Of a stretch of 64,000 nt of DNA, positions 46,703 to 55,581 are shown one piece after another. The notes under the pieces were generated by a model. It was not told the origin of the DNA. It searched no databases and saw only the letters and a program-made list of their open reading frames with translations. The translations under genes and the position numbers were made by a program. The stretch is from Sphingomonas panacisoli (GTDB lineage Bacteria > Pseudomonadota > Alphaproteobacteria > Sphingomonadales > Sphingomonadaceae): NCBI RefSeq assembly GCF_007859635.1, contig NZ_CP042306.1:1054001-1118000 (forward strand), read 5' to 3'. Numbering within the stretch: the first letter of the stretch is position 1; every line of letters begins with the position of its first letter.

Positions 46703-47244
46703 GCGTCCAGTGCGAAGCGCGCGATCGCGTCGTATTGCGCGCCGTCGCGACCGAGACGGCTTTCGTACAGGATCATCGCGTCGAGCGTGAACGGGGCGCT
46801 GGTGAGCCCGGCGTGCCGCGCGCGCCAATGCTCGATCGCGGGATCGCCACCGGCCGAACGCGGCAAGCGAGCCAGTGTAACGTGCGGCAGATAGGCACGG
46901 CGTTCTGGCGCCAGGCCGATCCGCACCAGCGCCTGATCGACCTTCTTGTGAAGTGCGGCGAGCGCGTCGTGCGGCGCGACGCCCGCCCACAAAGCATCGA
47001 CGCGGCCCTGCTTGTCGAACGCGCCGACCCCGGCCAGTGCGACGCTCGGCGCGGCGGCGTGAACCTGGCCGAGCGCGACCGCGACATCCTCCGCCATCGG
47101 CCGGTCTATTTCGCCGATATAGCGCAGCGTCAGATGCATTTGCTCGTCATCCTGCCACCGCGCGTGCGGCACGCCGCCTTGCACCGCGCCGAGCAAGGCG
47201 CGGATCGCTGGTGGCGGACGAAGGGCGACGAACAGGCGGTGCAT
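46696..47244 (-). CDS. thpR: RNA 2',3'-cyclic phosphodiesterase
   Basis: The 182-residue 2H phosphoesterase starts at ATG 47244 and has the two HxTx motifs, HLTLRYIGE (near 42) and HVTLARL (near 126). It opens 2',3'-cyclic phosphates of RNA and acts in tRNA ligase-type reactions in vitro. Its start is six bases from an inverted repeat. Length and motif spacing fit the LigT/ThpR family. Confidence 0.92.
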   Translation of the reverse strand: MHRLFVALRPPPAIRALLGAVQGGVPHARWQDDEQMHLTLRYIGEIDRPMAEDVAVALGQVHAAAPSVALAGVGAFDKQGRVDALWAGVAPHDALAALHKKVDQALVRIGLAPERRAYLPHVTLARLPRSAGGDPAIEHWRARHAGLTSAPFTLDAMILYESRLGRDGAQYDAIARFALDAQ

Positions 47245-47249
47245 CAATT

Positions 47250-47337
47250 CGTCACCCCAGCGAAAGCTGGGGTCTCTAGCGGATCGGGCCATCGCTGCCC
47301 ACGCCACAAAAAGATACCAGCTTTCGCTGGCATGACG
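47250..47337. repeat. Inverted repeat, CCCAGCGAAAGCTGGG family
   Basis: Arms GTCACCCCAGCGAAAGCTGG and their inverted copy (CCAGCTTTCGCTGGCATGAC) flank about 45 bases. The element lies at the divergent thpR/BI-1 gap, directly before thpR. Confidence 0.8.
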
Positions 47338-47436
47338 ACTATGGTTACCTCGTCGTGTTTCGCTTGAACAAGTCACGCGGAACTACGATATTGTCCGGGA
47401 ACGGCCATAAGGGCCGTCCAAGAGGAGTTATCTTCG

Positions 47437-48180
47437 ATGGCCAATTGGTCTGATCCCCGTCCCGGTCTGGCGCCCGTCGGTGCCGCGACCGACGCGCGCG
47501 GCGTCGCGTATGACGCGGGGCTCCGCGCCTATATGCTTTCGGTCTACAACTACATGGCCTCGGCGGTGCTGCTGACCGGCATCGTCGCAATGGGCGTGTT
47601 CTATTCGGGCGCGTACCAGGCGCTGGTGTCGCGTGGCGGGCTGTCGCCGCTCGGCTGGGTCGTGACGTTCGCGCCGCTCGCCATCGTGTTCGCGATGAGC
47701 TTCGGGCAGAATCGCATGGCGACCGGCACGCTGCAAGCGCTGTTCTGGGCGTACGCGACCTTGCTCGGCGCGTCGTTCTCGACGCTGTTCCTGGCCTATG
47801 CCAACTCGTCGATCGCCGGCGCGTTCTTCGCGACCGCGGCGGGCTTTGCGGGGCTCAGCCTGTGGGGCTACACCACCGAGCGTAACCTGTCGGCGTTCGG
47901 CAGCTTCCTGATCGTCGGCCTGGTCGGTCTGGTCGTCGCGATGCTGGTCAACGCGTTCCTGCATTCGGGGCCGGTGGCGCTCGTCATCAGCGTGATCGGC
48001 GTGCTGATCTTCGCCGGGCTGACCGCCTACGACACCCAGCGCACCAAGAGCATTTACAGCTACGTCGCCGGGACCGAGAATGAGGGCCGCGCCAAGATCA
48101 TGTCGGCGCTCAACCTCTATCTCGACTTCATCAACATGTTCCTGTTCATCCTCCGCCTGTTCGGCAGCAGCCGCAATTAG
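47437..48180 (+). CDS. Bax inhibitor-1 (YccA/YbhL) family membrane protein
   Basis: The 247-residue protein has seven membrane helices and a C-terminal AYDTQRTK motif (Asp pair region) typical of the BI-1 family. AGAGGAG is the ribosome-binding site. Relatives are pH-sensitive calcium leak channels or modulators of FtsH proteolysis; which applies here is unknown. A strong terminator follows the stop codon. Confidence 0.9.
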   Translation: MANWSDPRPGLAPVGAATDARGVAYDAGLRAYMLSVYNYMASAVLLTGIVAMGVFYSGAYQALVSRGGLSPLGWVVTFAPLAIVFAMSFGQNRMATGTLQALFWAYATLLGASFSTLFLAYANSSIAGAFFATAAGFAGLSLWGYTTERNLSAFGSFLIVGLVGLVVAMLVNAFLHSGPVALVISVIGVLIFAGLTAYDTQRTKSIYSYVAGTENEGRAKIMSALNLYLDFINMFLFILRLFGSSRN

Positions 48181-48206
48181 GCCGGATCGACCGGCACACG
48201 GAACGG

Positions 48207-48236
48207 CCCGGCGGAGCGATCCGCCGGGCTTTTTTG
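48207..48236 (+). terminator. Rho-independent terminator after the BI-1 gene
   Basis: The stem CCCGGCGGA/TCCGCCGGG with a GCGA tetraloop is followed by CTTTTTT, 26 bases past the stop codon. Confidence 0.95.
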
Positions 48237-48323
48237 TTGGTTGATCGGGATCAGCGAAAAAAGCTGGAACACGACTCCCTGCGCAGACGTTTTCGCACCC
48301 GTAACGTTCATCAGGAGAGCATC

Positions 48324-48590
48324 ATGAGCGACCATCCCACCACCGGCAGCGACGCTGGCAAGGAAGCCGTCGCACAGGATCCGGCGCAGGATGCTGGCCA
48401 GGACAAGTCGATCGAGAAGCGGCTGAAGAAGGACCCGGAGAACAGCGACGCTCAGCTCGACCGCGGGCTCGACGAGTCGATGGACGCCTCCGACCCGCCC
48501 TCCGCCACGCGCCCTGGCGACAAGGGCGAGCCGCCCAAATCCTCGGGCTTCGACGAAGCGGCGGAAGCGGAGCGGCAGCAGGACGCGTAA
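48324..48590 (+). CDS. Small acidic, probably disordered protein
   Basis: The 88-residue protein starts at ATG 48324 after AGGAGAG. It is rich in Asp, Glu, Lys, Gln and Ser, has no hydrophobic core and seems disordered. Such hydrophilic small proteins are common in sphingomonads and often respond to stress, but this is inference. No family is recognised. Confidence 0.65.
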   Translation: MSDHPTTGSDAGKEAVAQDPAQDAGQDKSIEKRLKKDPENSDAQLDRGLDESMDASDPPSATRPGDKGEPPKSSGFDEAAEAERQQDA

Positions 48591-48789
48591 GCACCGCTGC
48601 CGTAAACCGTTGCCGAAATCCCTCACTCGTTAACCGATCCGCACGGATGACTCGCTTCGTCGCAATCTTCGTTGCGCCGCAGCACGATCCGTGATTCCAT
48701 CATGAACGCGGGGCGACTGACGCGTTAAGCAATGCGTTAACCATATGGGCGCATCATTCTCCTCGCATGGTAGCGGGTGGGGTGTTCGT

Positions 48790-49344
48790 ATGGGTGCCAG
48801 TAAGAGACCGGCCGACGGCGCGATGACTTTGGCCGAGATGAAGGAATTTGCGGGGTTCGCCTCATCGACGCAGCGTTATGTCCGGCGCAGCCTCGATGTG
48901 GGTTTGGAGCGGGAGGACGCGATGCTGCGCTGGTCGCGGGACGCGGTCGAAGCCGCGAGCATTCGTGCGCAGGCCCGGATCTACGACCGGCTCGAAGAAA
49001 TTCGCCAGATAGTGCCGGACGACAGCGGGCTCGACGCGATCGAAATGTTCATGGCGCCGCTGGTCACCGTCACGGCGTTCGACCTGGGGCAGGGGCGCCT
49101 CACGTCGTTCTCGGCTTATCGCTTCCTGTATGAGCGGCTGATCGGTGCGGAAGTCCGCCCATGGTTGCCCGGCGCGTTCTGCGCGGCGGCGGCATTGCCG
49201 CATCTCCATCCCGAACTGCGCCGCAAGCTGCTCCAGTCGATCAGCGAAGCCGCCGCGACCGCATCGGGCTGGTCGAACCGCCAGCCGAGCTTCTTCCCGG
49301 CCTGGGTCGAGAAGGTCGATACCGGGACGGCGCTGTCGAACTGA
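48790..49344 (+). CDS. Conserved hypothetical helical protein
   Basis: The product starts at ATG 48790, after GGGTGGGGTG, giving 184 residues. An in-frame ATG at 48745 directly follows a TTAACCAT site and lacks a ribosome-binding site, so it is less likely. The protein is mostly helical, with ARIYDRLEEIRQIVPDDSGLDAIEMFMAPLVTVTAFD in the middle and conserved-looking aromatic and Pro residues. No domain is recognised. Confidence 0.55.
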   Translation: MGASKRPADGAMTLAEMKEFAGFASSTQRYVRRSLDVGLEREDAMLRWSRDAVEAASIRAQARIYDRLEEIRQIVPDDSGLDAIEMFMAPLVTVTAFDLGQGRLTSFSAYRFLYERLIGAEVRPWLPGAFCAAAALPHLHPELRRKLLQSISEAAATASGWSNRQPSFFPAWVEKVDTGTALSN

Positions 49345-49345
49345 T

Positions 49346-50104
49346 CTAGCCGCGCATCGCGCCCGTCAGCTTTTCGGCTGTGACCGGATAGCCGAGGTCG
49401 TCGGGGATGCAGAGGTGCGGGACGCCGTCGCGGTCCTCCGAAAACGGCGTGATCGTGCGGGGCGGGTGCGCGAGGGCGTGCGCGACGGCGTGGTCGTAGT
49501 CCCTATAGAGCGCAAGGCGTTCCAGGTTGCGGCGGGTGGGGAAGATCACCTTCGCGCGACCGGCGTCGCAATCGGCCAGCACCTCGCTCGCGCTGGCCCA
49601 GAGCAAGCGGACGTTTTCCGTGTCGTCGACCTTCGGCTCGGGCGCGCCTTCGGGCCAGCGCGCGAGATAGAAGCGCGTGTCGAAGATCCGCATGTGCGCG
49701 TGCGCCGGTAGCCAACGCGCGAAATAGGTCAGCGCACCGAGATCCAGCGTAAGGTCGAACCGCTCGAGCAGCGTCCCCAGTTCCTCGCCGTCGTGCAGCG
49801 CCGCGCGGATCGCGGATAGCTGCTGCGCGTCCGGCGCGGGGGTCAGCCCGATCGCAACACCGGTTTCCTCGATCGTTTCGCGGATCGCGGCGATCCGCGC
49901 GGGGCCGTCCTCGGGGTCCAGTCCATGGGACGCCGCCAGCGCATAGTCGCCTGTGTCGATCCGGCCGCCGGGGAACACCAACATACCGCCGGCGAACGCC
50001 ATCGCCTTAGCGCGCTCGACCATCAATAGGTGAGGCGCCGCGTCCGCGCGATCGCGGATCAGGACGAGCGTAGCGGCGGGGATGGCGGGCTGGATATCGG
50101 TCAC
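49346..50104 (-). CDS. NUDIX hydrolase, NUDT19-like
   Basis: The 252-residue protein starts at GTG 50104. It has MAFAGGMLVFPGGRID, then a NUDIX box in which RETIEETGVAIG provides the REuxEExGu part, with a long insert between the two as in NUDT7/NUDT19-type CoA hydrolases. Substrate is uncertain. It is downstream of the inverted repeat at 50124-50199. Confidence 0.85.
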   Translation of the reverse strand: MTDIQPAIPAATLVLIRDRADAAPHLLMVERAKAMAFAGGMLVFPGGRIDTGDYALAASHGLDPEDGPARIAAIRETIEETGVAIGLTPAPDAQQLSAIRAALHDGEELGTLLERFDLTLDLGALTYFARWLPAHAHMRIFDTRFYLARWPEGAPEPKVDDTENVRLLWASASEVLADCDAGRAKVIFPTRRNLERLALYRDYDHAVAHALAHPPRTITPFSEDRDGVPHLCIPDDLGYPVTAEKLTGAMRG

Positions 50105-50123
50105 GCGACCGCCGTATCAAATC

Positions 50124-50199
50124 CGTCATCCCAGCGCACGCTGGGATCTCGAGCGCTAGAGCGAAATTGCCCGAGACCCCAGCCTGCGCTGGGGTGACG
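50124..50199. repeat. Inverted repeat, CCCAGCGCACGCTGGG family
   Basis: Arms GTCATCCCAGCGCACGCTGGG and the inverted CCCAGCCTGCGCTGGGGTGAC, with GAGCG-like inner extensions, fill the gap between the NUDIX start and the S41 peptidase stop. Confidence 0.82.
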
Positions 50200-50207
50200 C
50201 CGGAGCG

Positions 50208-51689
50208 TCAGAACAACCCAGGCGTCTCGCGCTGCGCGGTGCTGGCATCGACCGGCACGATCAGTTCGCGCGGCCGCTTCGCCGACATCGTGGTGATGCC
50301 GCTGCTCGCGCCGATCTTCGTGCAGGTCTTGCCCTGCAGGAAGTCGAGCGCCGAGCGAGTCGAGGCTTCGCGCGGGTCGCCCATCGGGTAGGCGAGGTCG
50401 TCGCCGGCCTGGCAGCTCGATTCCATCTTGCTCGCCAACCCGTCGTAATAGTCGCCGTCGCGGTCCGCATTCTTCAGCGAGAAGGCGATGATGCGCATCC
50501 GGTCGTCGCACGACGTCTTGTCGATCGCGATCTGGCCGACCGGCTTGCCGTAGGTGTTGGTCCCGATCAGCGCGACGTTGTTGCGCAAGTACGGGCGCAT
50601 GCCGTTGATCAGCAATTCGCTGGCCGATGCGGTGCCGCCCGTGCCGATGAAGGCGATGCGAGTCGGCGCGATCGATTGCGGCTGGCTCTTGAAATAGTGG
50701 AATGTGTTGTTGGTCTGCTTTTCCGGCCGGTACGAGGCGAATTCGAACGCGTCGGTGGCGTTGCGATTGCCGCCCATCAGATCGGCCGCGAGGTCGGCGA
50801 TGGAGACCAGCCCGCCGCCATTGTAGCGCAGATCGACGACGATGTCGGTGACGCCGGCGGCGCGGAACTGGGCGAACGCATCGCGCAGCGCAGGGTCGGC
50901 GGTCGAGATGAAGGTACGCAGGTTGACGTAGCCGTACTGCTTGCCGCCTTCGCTGATGATCTTCGCGCCGTAGCGGTTCGACACCGGCGTCATCGTATAG
51001 TCGGTCTTGGTCAGCGTCACGTTGCTGACGACGCCGCCGGTGCTGACGCGCAGCACGCGGCTGGTGCCCGCAGTCGAGGCGCCGAGCGCGTCGCTGAAGC
51101 CCTGCGCGCCCGAATCGGCGAGAATATCGGTGACATTCTTCAGGTTGTCGGCCGTGGTGCCGACCGCGAGGATTTCCGTGCCACGGTCGATCCCGGCGGC
51201 GAGGGCGGGCGCGCCCTCGAAGCTCTCGGAGACGAACACGCGGCCTGCCTTCTCGTACGACAGGCGGACGCCGAACCCGGCGCTCGATCCCGAATTGTAA
51301 TAGGCATCCTCGCTCTTGATCGACGTCACATAGGTGAAGTTACGATCCTTGCGCTGGTCGCGCGCGGTCGCGGTCAGCGCGTCGACATAGGCCTGGACGG
51401 TCGGATAGGGCGTGGGGTCGAGGCTGGCGGGCATCGTGTCCGGGAACAGATACCATTCCTTCAACTGCGCGTAGGCCCAGTTCTGGCGCTCACGCAGCGA
51501 ACAGCCGGCGATTTCGATATTGGCGTTGCCGTTCGCGTCGGCCGCGGGCGTGCTGCTCGAGCCTGAGGCCGCGACGACCGAGATGCTGCTCGTGCTAGTT
51601 CCCGCGCTGCCAGCGCCGCCGCCGCAGCCGGCGAGCATCGAGATCGCGGCGATAGTGCTCATCGCGCGTCCGAACCGGGTCACTTGCAT
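50208..51689 (-). CDS. S41-family peptidase lipoprotein (CtpA/tricorn-like)
   Basis: The 493-residue protein has a lipoprotein signal with SMLAGCGG. A Ser-rich linker leads to a PDZ domain (about residues 145-215) and the S41 catalytic domain. The catalytic serine is in GTGGTASASE (near 375) and the lysine in NTYGKPVGQ (near 400), the Ser-Lys dyad of C-terminal processing peptidases. It acts in the periplasm or at the outer membrane. It diverges from dinB across a gap carrying a palindrome and a 21-base tandem repeat. Confidence 0.88.
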   Translation of the reverse strand: MQVTRFGRAMSTIAAISMLAGCGGGAGSAGTSTSSISVVAASGSSSTPAADANGNANIEIAGCSLRERQNWAYAQLKEWYLFPDTMPASLDPTPYPTVQAYVDALTATARDQRKDRNFTYVTSIKSEDAYYNSGSSAGFGVRLSYEKAGRVFVSESFEGAPALAAGIDRGTEILAVGTTADNLKNVTDILADSGAQGFSDALGASTAGTSRVLRVSTGGVVSNVTLTKTDYTMTPVSNRYGAKIISEGGKQYGYVNLRTFISTADPALRDAFAQFRAAGVTDIVVDLRYNGGGLVSIADLAADLMGGNRNATDAFEFASYRPEKQTNNTFHYFKSQPQSIAPTRIAFIGTGGTASASELLINGMRPYLRNNVALIGTNTYGKPVGQIAIDKTSCDDRMRIIAFSLKNADRDGDYYDGLASKMESSCQAGDDLAYPMGDPREASTRSALDFLQGKTCTKIGASSGITTMSAKRPRELIVPVDASTAQRETPGLF

Positions 51690-51753
51690 CTCTGCCTCAC
51701 ATTACGCGGCGGGTGGGGGGATTCCTTGCTGCGCGCTTTACCATCAGCAAAGC

Positions 51754-51767
51754 GCCCAAATTTGGGC
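51754..51767. promoter_or_regulatory. Perfect 14-base palindrome in the S41/dinB gap
   Basis: GCCCAAATTTGGGC is a perfect dyad centrally placed between two divergent genes. It may be an operator for a dimeric regulator; none is identified. Confidence 0.45.
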
Positions 51768-51774
51768 AAGAGCG

Positions 51775-51816
51775 TTAACTTCGATAGTGTTTCCATTAAC
51801 TTTGATTGTGTTGCCG
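51775..51816 (+). repeat. Two 21-base tandem direct repeats upstream of dinB
   Basis: Two copies read TTAACTTCGATAGTGTTTCC and TTAACTTTGATTGTGTTGCC, in exact 21-base phase (two helical turns). They end 14 bases before the dinB ATG. The phase suggests side-by-side protein binding. It does not match the usual alphaproteobacterial LexA box (GTTC-N7-GTTC). Confidence 0.6.
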
Positions 51817-51829
51817 AACGGCAACGGCC

Positions 51830-52906
51830 ATGGTTTTCACCGTGACGCGCAAGATCATTCACGTCGATATGGATGCCTTTTTCGCGTCGGTCGAACAGCG
51901 CGACGACCCGGCGTTGCGCGGCCGACCGGTGGCGGTCGGATCGGCGACCGGGCGCGGAGTGGTGGCGGCGGCGAGTTACGAGGCGCGGACGTTCGGCGTG
52001 CGCTCGGCCATGCCGTCGGTGGTCGCGCTGCGGCGATGCCCCGACTTGATCTTCGTGCCGCACCGGTTCGAGGTGTACCGCCACGTGTCGCGCCAGATCC
52101 GTGAGATCTTTCACGACTACACGCCGCTGGTCGAACCATTGTCGCTCGACGAGGCGTATCTCGACGTCACGGCCAATCTCAAGGGGTTGCCGTCGGCGAC
52201 TGCCACCGCGAGCGAGATACGCGCGCGTATCCTGGAGGCGACCCAGCTGACCGCGTCGGCCGGGATTTCCTATAACAAGTTCCTCGCCAAGCTGGCGTCG
52301 GACCAGAACAAGCCGAACGGCCAGTTCGTCATCCCGCCGGGGCAGGGGGCGGACTTCGTGGCCGGACTTGCGGTGGGGCGATTCCACGGCATCGGACCGA
52401 AGACCGCGGAGAAACTCAATCGGTTGGGAATCGTGACCGGGGCCGACCTGCGCGCGCGAGACCCGGCGTTCCTGGTCGGTCATTTCGGCAAGTCGGGCGC
52501 CTGGTACCACAAGATCGCGCATGGTGAGGACGATCGCGAGGTAACGCCCGACCGCCCGCGCAAATCGTCGGGGTCGGAGACGACGTTCGAGCACGATCTC
52601 AAAACGCCGGAGGAGGTGCTGGCGGCGGTGCGGCGCATGGCGGACCAGGTGTGGGATTGGGTTGAGCGGACGCGGACGAGCGGCAAGACGGTAGTGGTGA
52701 AGGCGCGCTACGCCGACTTCCAGATCGTGACGCGGAGCAAGACGCTCGGCGGCGCGGTCGCGAGCCACGCCGATCTGATCACGGTGGCGGAGCGGCTGGC
52801 GGCGACGCTGTTCCCGCTGCGGATGGGCATCAGGCTGGTTGGGGTGACGCTGGCGTCGATGGCGCCGCTCGACGAGGCCGATCAGTTGGCTTTGCCGGTG
52901 GAATAA
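51830..52906 (+). CDS. dinB: DNA polymerase IV (Y-family translesion polymerase)
   Basis: The 358-residue protein starts at ATG 51830 (GTG 51842 is possible). It has the Y-family motifs DMDAFFASVE (metal ligands), SLDEAYLDVT (catalytic Asp-Glu) and YNKFLAKLASD. HhH and little-finger domains follow. It copies past damaged bases with low fidelity. Length matches DinB. The upstream repeats may control it. An inverted repeat begins four bases after the stop. Confidence 0.94.
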   Translation: MVFTVTRKIIHVDMDAFFASVEQRDDPALRGRPVAVGSATGRGVVAAASYEARTFGVRSAMPSVVALRRCPDLIFVPHRFEVYRHVSRQIREIFHDYTPLVEPLSLDEAYLDVTANLKGLPSATATASEIRARILEATQLTASAGISYNKFLAKLASDQNKPNGQFVIPPGQGADFVAGLAVGRFHGIGPKTAEKLNRLGIVTGADLRARDPAFLVGHFGKSGAWYHKIAHGEDDREVTPDRPRKSSGSETTFEHDLKTPEEVLAAVRRMADQVWDWVERTRTSGKTVVVKARYADFQIVTRSKTLGGAVASHADLITVAERLAATLFPLRMGIRLVGVTLASMAPLDEADQLALPVE

Positions 52907-52910
52907 AAGA

Positions 52911-53036
52911 AATCCTCCCCCGCCAGGGGGAGGTGTCAGCGCAGCTGACGGAGGGGGAGGTCAGCGACCAACCAACCTGAGCGTATCCGCCCCCTCCGTC
53001 GCCTTCGGCGCCACCTCCCCCTGGCGGGGGAGGATT
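52911..53036. repeat. Inverted-repeat element, CCTCCCCC/GGGGGAGG family
   Basis: Long imperfect arms start with AATCCTCCCCCGCCAGGGGG and end in the inverted copy. An inner CTGACGGAGGGGGAGG-type segment and its complement extend the pairing. It lies between the convergent dinB and FAD-oxidoreductase genes and could terminate both. Confidence 0.85.
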
Positions 53037-53041
53037 GATGC

Positions 53042-54271
53042 CTAGCCGAACCGGTACGGGTCGAAACACGCGGCATCCGGGTCGGGCGTCCCCGCCAGGT
53101 CGCCTGCAATGATTTCCGCCGCCAGCGCCGCGAACGACACGCCGTTGCCGCCGAACGCGCTCGCCAGCCAGAGCTTGTCGTGGTTGGCCGCACGGCCGAT
53201 CGCGGGGAGGCCGTCGGGCGAGTCGCCGAACGCAGCGCTCCACGCGCAATCGACCGCCACGTCCGGCACGTCGATCATCGCCGCGAGCTTTGCTGGGATC
53301 GTCCCGCTCTTCGCGCCGATCAGGGCGTCGCGTCGGTCGGCATCGGCGAAATCCTCGTCCTCGCCGCCCGCGATGATCCGCCCGTCTGCGGTCGCGCGCG
53401 TGTAGAGATAGGGCGACGCGGCCTCCCAGATCAGCGCGTCGCCTCCCCATAACGGCGCCGTGCCGGGCGCGGTCGCGATGGCGTAGCTCGATCCCACTGT
53501 GAAGGCTGGCGGGAGGAATAACGTCGCTCGCTCGTAGCCGCCGGCCAGGATCACATGTTTCGCCGCGACGGTCCGGCCGTTGTCGAGCATCAGCGTCGTG
53601 CCGTCGAGCCCGACGACGTCGCAGGGGAAATGCGCCCGCGCACCTTGCGCCCGCGCGCGCCGCAACAAACCCTGCGTCAGCCGCACCGGATCGACTTCGT
53701 AGCAGCCCTCCGACAGCAAGGCGGCACGCGGCGCGATCCCGAACCGCTCGGCGACCGACGCGGCGTCGAGCAAGGTCGAGGACAGACCATGCGCCCGCCG
53801 CATCTCGCCTTCGGCGCGCAGCGCATCGTCATCGAGCAACGACCCGGCCAGGTACAATTCGGGTCGGTCGATCCGCGTGCAATCGATCCCGGTCGCGTCG
53901 ATATGCGCGGCCAGATCGCGCATCGCGGCATAGACCCGTCGCCACCGCCGCGCGGCCTCCGCCTCGCCAATCTCTTTGGCCAAATGCGTCAGCGGCACGT
54001 CGGCCGCCCACATCACCAGCGCGGTCGATGCGGCGGTGCTGCCATGCGCCGGCGGGCGGCGGTCGAGCAGCAGCACTTCGCGCCCGTCGCGCGTCAGCCG
54101 GTCGGCGAGCATCGCTCCCACCACGCCGGCGCCGACGATCGTGATGTCGACGGGGCCGTCGGGCAAGGGATCGGACGCGGGTATTTTGTCGATGTCGGCG
54201 GTCCAGCACGGCCGCCCGCCGCGCAAGTCGCGATGTTCGGTCAGGCCGATGTTTTGCGCGGATGAAGTCAC
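53042..54271 (-). CDS. FAD-dependent oxidoreductase (DAO/glycine oxidase family)
   Basis: The product starts at GTG 54271 (TTG 54295 is in frame), giving 409 residues. The FAD-binding motif GAGVVGAMLADRLTRDG appears near residue 47, and the C-terminal GDSPDGLPAIG and GGNGVSFAALAAE match the D-amino-acid oxidase-like family. It probably oxidises a small amine or amino acid. The ~40 residues before the Rossmann motif (including GGRPCWTADID) resemble the N-terminus of gamma-glutamylputrescine oxidase-like proteins. Substrate is unknown. Confidence 0.85.
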   Translation of the reverse strand: MTSSAQNIGLTEHRDLRGGRPCWTADIDKIPASDPLPDGPVDITIVGAGVVGAMLADRLTRDGREVLLLDRRPPAHGSTAASTALVMWAADVPLTHLAKEIGEAEAARRWRRVYAAMRDLAAHIDATGIDCTRIDRPELYLAGSLLDDDALRAEGEMRRAHGLSSTLLDAASVAERFGIAPRAALLSEGCYEVDPVRLTQGLLRRARAQGARAHFPCDVVGLDGTTLMLDNGRTVAAKHVILAGGYERATLFLPPAFTVGSSYAIATAPGTAPLWGGDALIWEAASPYLYTRATADGRIIAGGEDEDFADADRRDALIGAKSGTIPAKLAAMIDVPDVAVDCAWSAAFGDSPDGLPAIGRAANHDKLWLASAFGGNGVSFAALAAEIIAGDLAGTPDPDAACFDPYRFG

Positions 54272-54362
54272 AAAAGTAAAAGTTGTGGCCGGCAAACTCG
54301 TTCCGCTTACCGAACGGGACGGGCCTTCCTATCTCTGGCGCAACCGATCGAGGAGACCGCGC

Positions 54363-55233
54363 ATGACCGACTATGTTCCGCCCAAGGTTTGGACTTGGGA
54401 CAAGGAGAATGGCGGCGCCTTCGCCAACATCAATCGCCCGATCGCGGGGGCGACGCACGACAAGGAACTGCCGGTCGGCGAGCATCCGCTCCAGCTCTAT
54501 TCGCTGGCGACGCCCAACGGCGTGAAGGTGACGGTGATGCTTGAGGAATTGCTCGCGCTCGGCCACACTGGCGCCGAGTACGACGCCTGGCTGATCCGCA
54601 TCAACCAGGGCGACCAGTTCGGCAGCGGGTTCGTCGCAGCCAATCCCAATTCGAAGATCCCGGCACTGGTCGACAATAGCGAGGCAGCGCCCGTCCGCGT
54701 ATTCGAGATCGGGCGCGATCCTGGTCTACCTCGCCGAGAAGTTCGGGGAATTCCTGCCGAAGGACTATCCGGCGCGGGCCGAAGTGATGTCGTGGCTGAT
54801 GTGGCAGATGGGATCGGCGCCGTTCCTGGGCGGCGGGTTCGGGCACTTCTACGCCTACGCCCCGTTCAAGCAGGAATATCCGATCAACCGCTATGCGATG
54901 GAAGTGAAGCGCCAGCTCGACGTGCTCGACCGCCGGCTGGGCGAGAGCGAATATCTCGGCGGCGCGGACTACACGATCGCCGACATGGCGACGGCGCCTT
55001 GGTACGGCGCGGTCGTGAAGGGGCTGGCGTACGACGCCGCCGAATTCCTGTCGGCGCACGAATACAAGAACGTCATTCGCTGGACCGACCAAATCTTCGC
55101 GCGCCCCGCGGTTCAGCGCGGCCGGATGGTCAATCGCGTGGTGGGAGATCCGTCAGGCCAGCTATGGGAACGCCACGACGCGCGCGATTTCGAGACCAAG
55201 ACGCAAGACAAGCTCGCGCCGGCGGAAGGGTGA
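54363..55233 (+). pseudogene. yghU: Glutathione S-transferase-like disulfide-bond oxidoreductase (YghU type), frameshifted
   Basis: The gene reads in two frames: from ATG 54363 to about 54710, and then to TGA 55231. The first part has the YghU N-terminus (YVPPKVWTWDKENGGAFANINRP) and the glutathione site ATPNGVKV and NPNSKIPAL. After the shift, LVYLAEKFGEFLP and the helical domain follow. Dropping one G at 54711-54713 restores EIGAILVYLAEKF and 290 codons, the normal YghU size. The enzyme reduces disulfides using two glutathiones in the cytoplasm. Confidence 0.85.
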
Positions 55234-55250
55234 TCGTCAATGGCAGGGAA

Positions 55251-55326
55251 TGGTGGAGCTGAGGGGAATCGAACCCCTGACCTCTGCAGTGCGATTGCAG
55301 CGCTCTCCCATCTGAGCTACAGCCCC
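55251..55326 (-). tRNA. tRNA-Ala (anticodon CGC)
   Basis: The 76-base minus-strand gene folds as a cloverleaf with the GGGGCTG/CAGCTCC acceptor stem and the GCTC...GAGC D-arm. The anticodon stem CTGCA/TGCAG closes a loop ATCGCAC with anticodon CGC. The T-arm is AGGGG-TTCGAAT-CCCCT. The 3' CCA is encoded. It reads GCG alanine codons. Confidence 0.96.
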
Positions 55327-55581
55327 GCTCCACCCCCGAAAGCGGCTTCGGCCCTCGGGAGCGGTGGCCTCTAACGACCATTTTCCGCCTTTGCAACACG
55401 CAGCCCGCCGTGCCCGCGCAACCGTTCGCGGCGGGGTGCGCGGGATAGTCGTTAACCTGCGTCAACTTGCGACGAAATGTCGGAACCCCGCCGGATTCTC
55501 CGCCGTTTTGACGGTCAGGTGGACGTGGCTTCCCCCCTTTGCCGCGCCCACCATCGAACCAGCAGAATAGGAGCTATTTCG

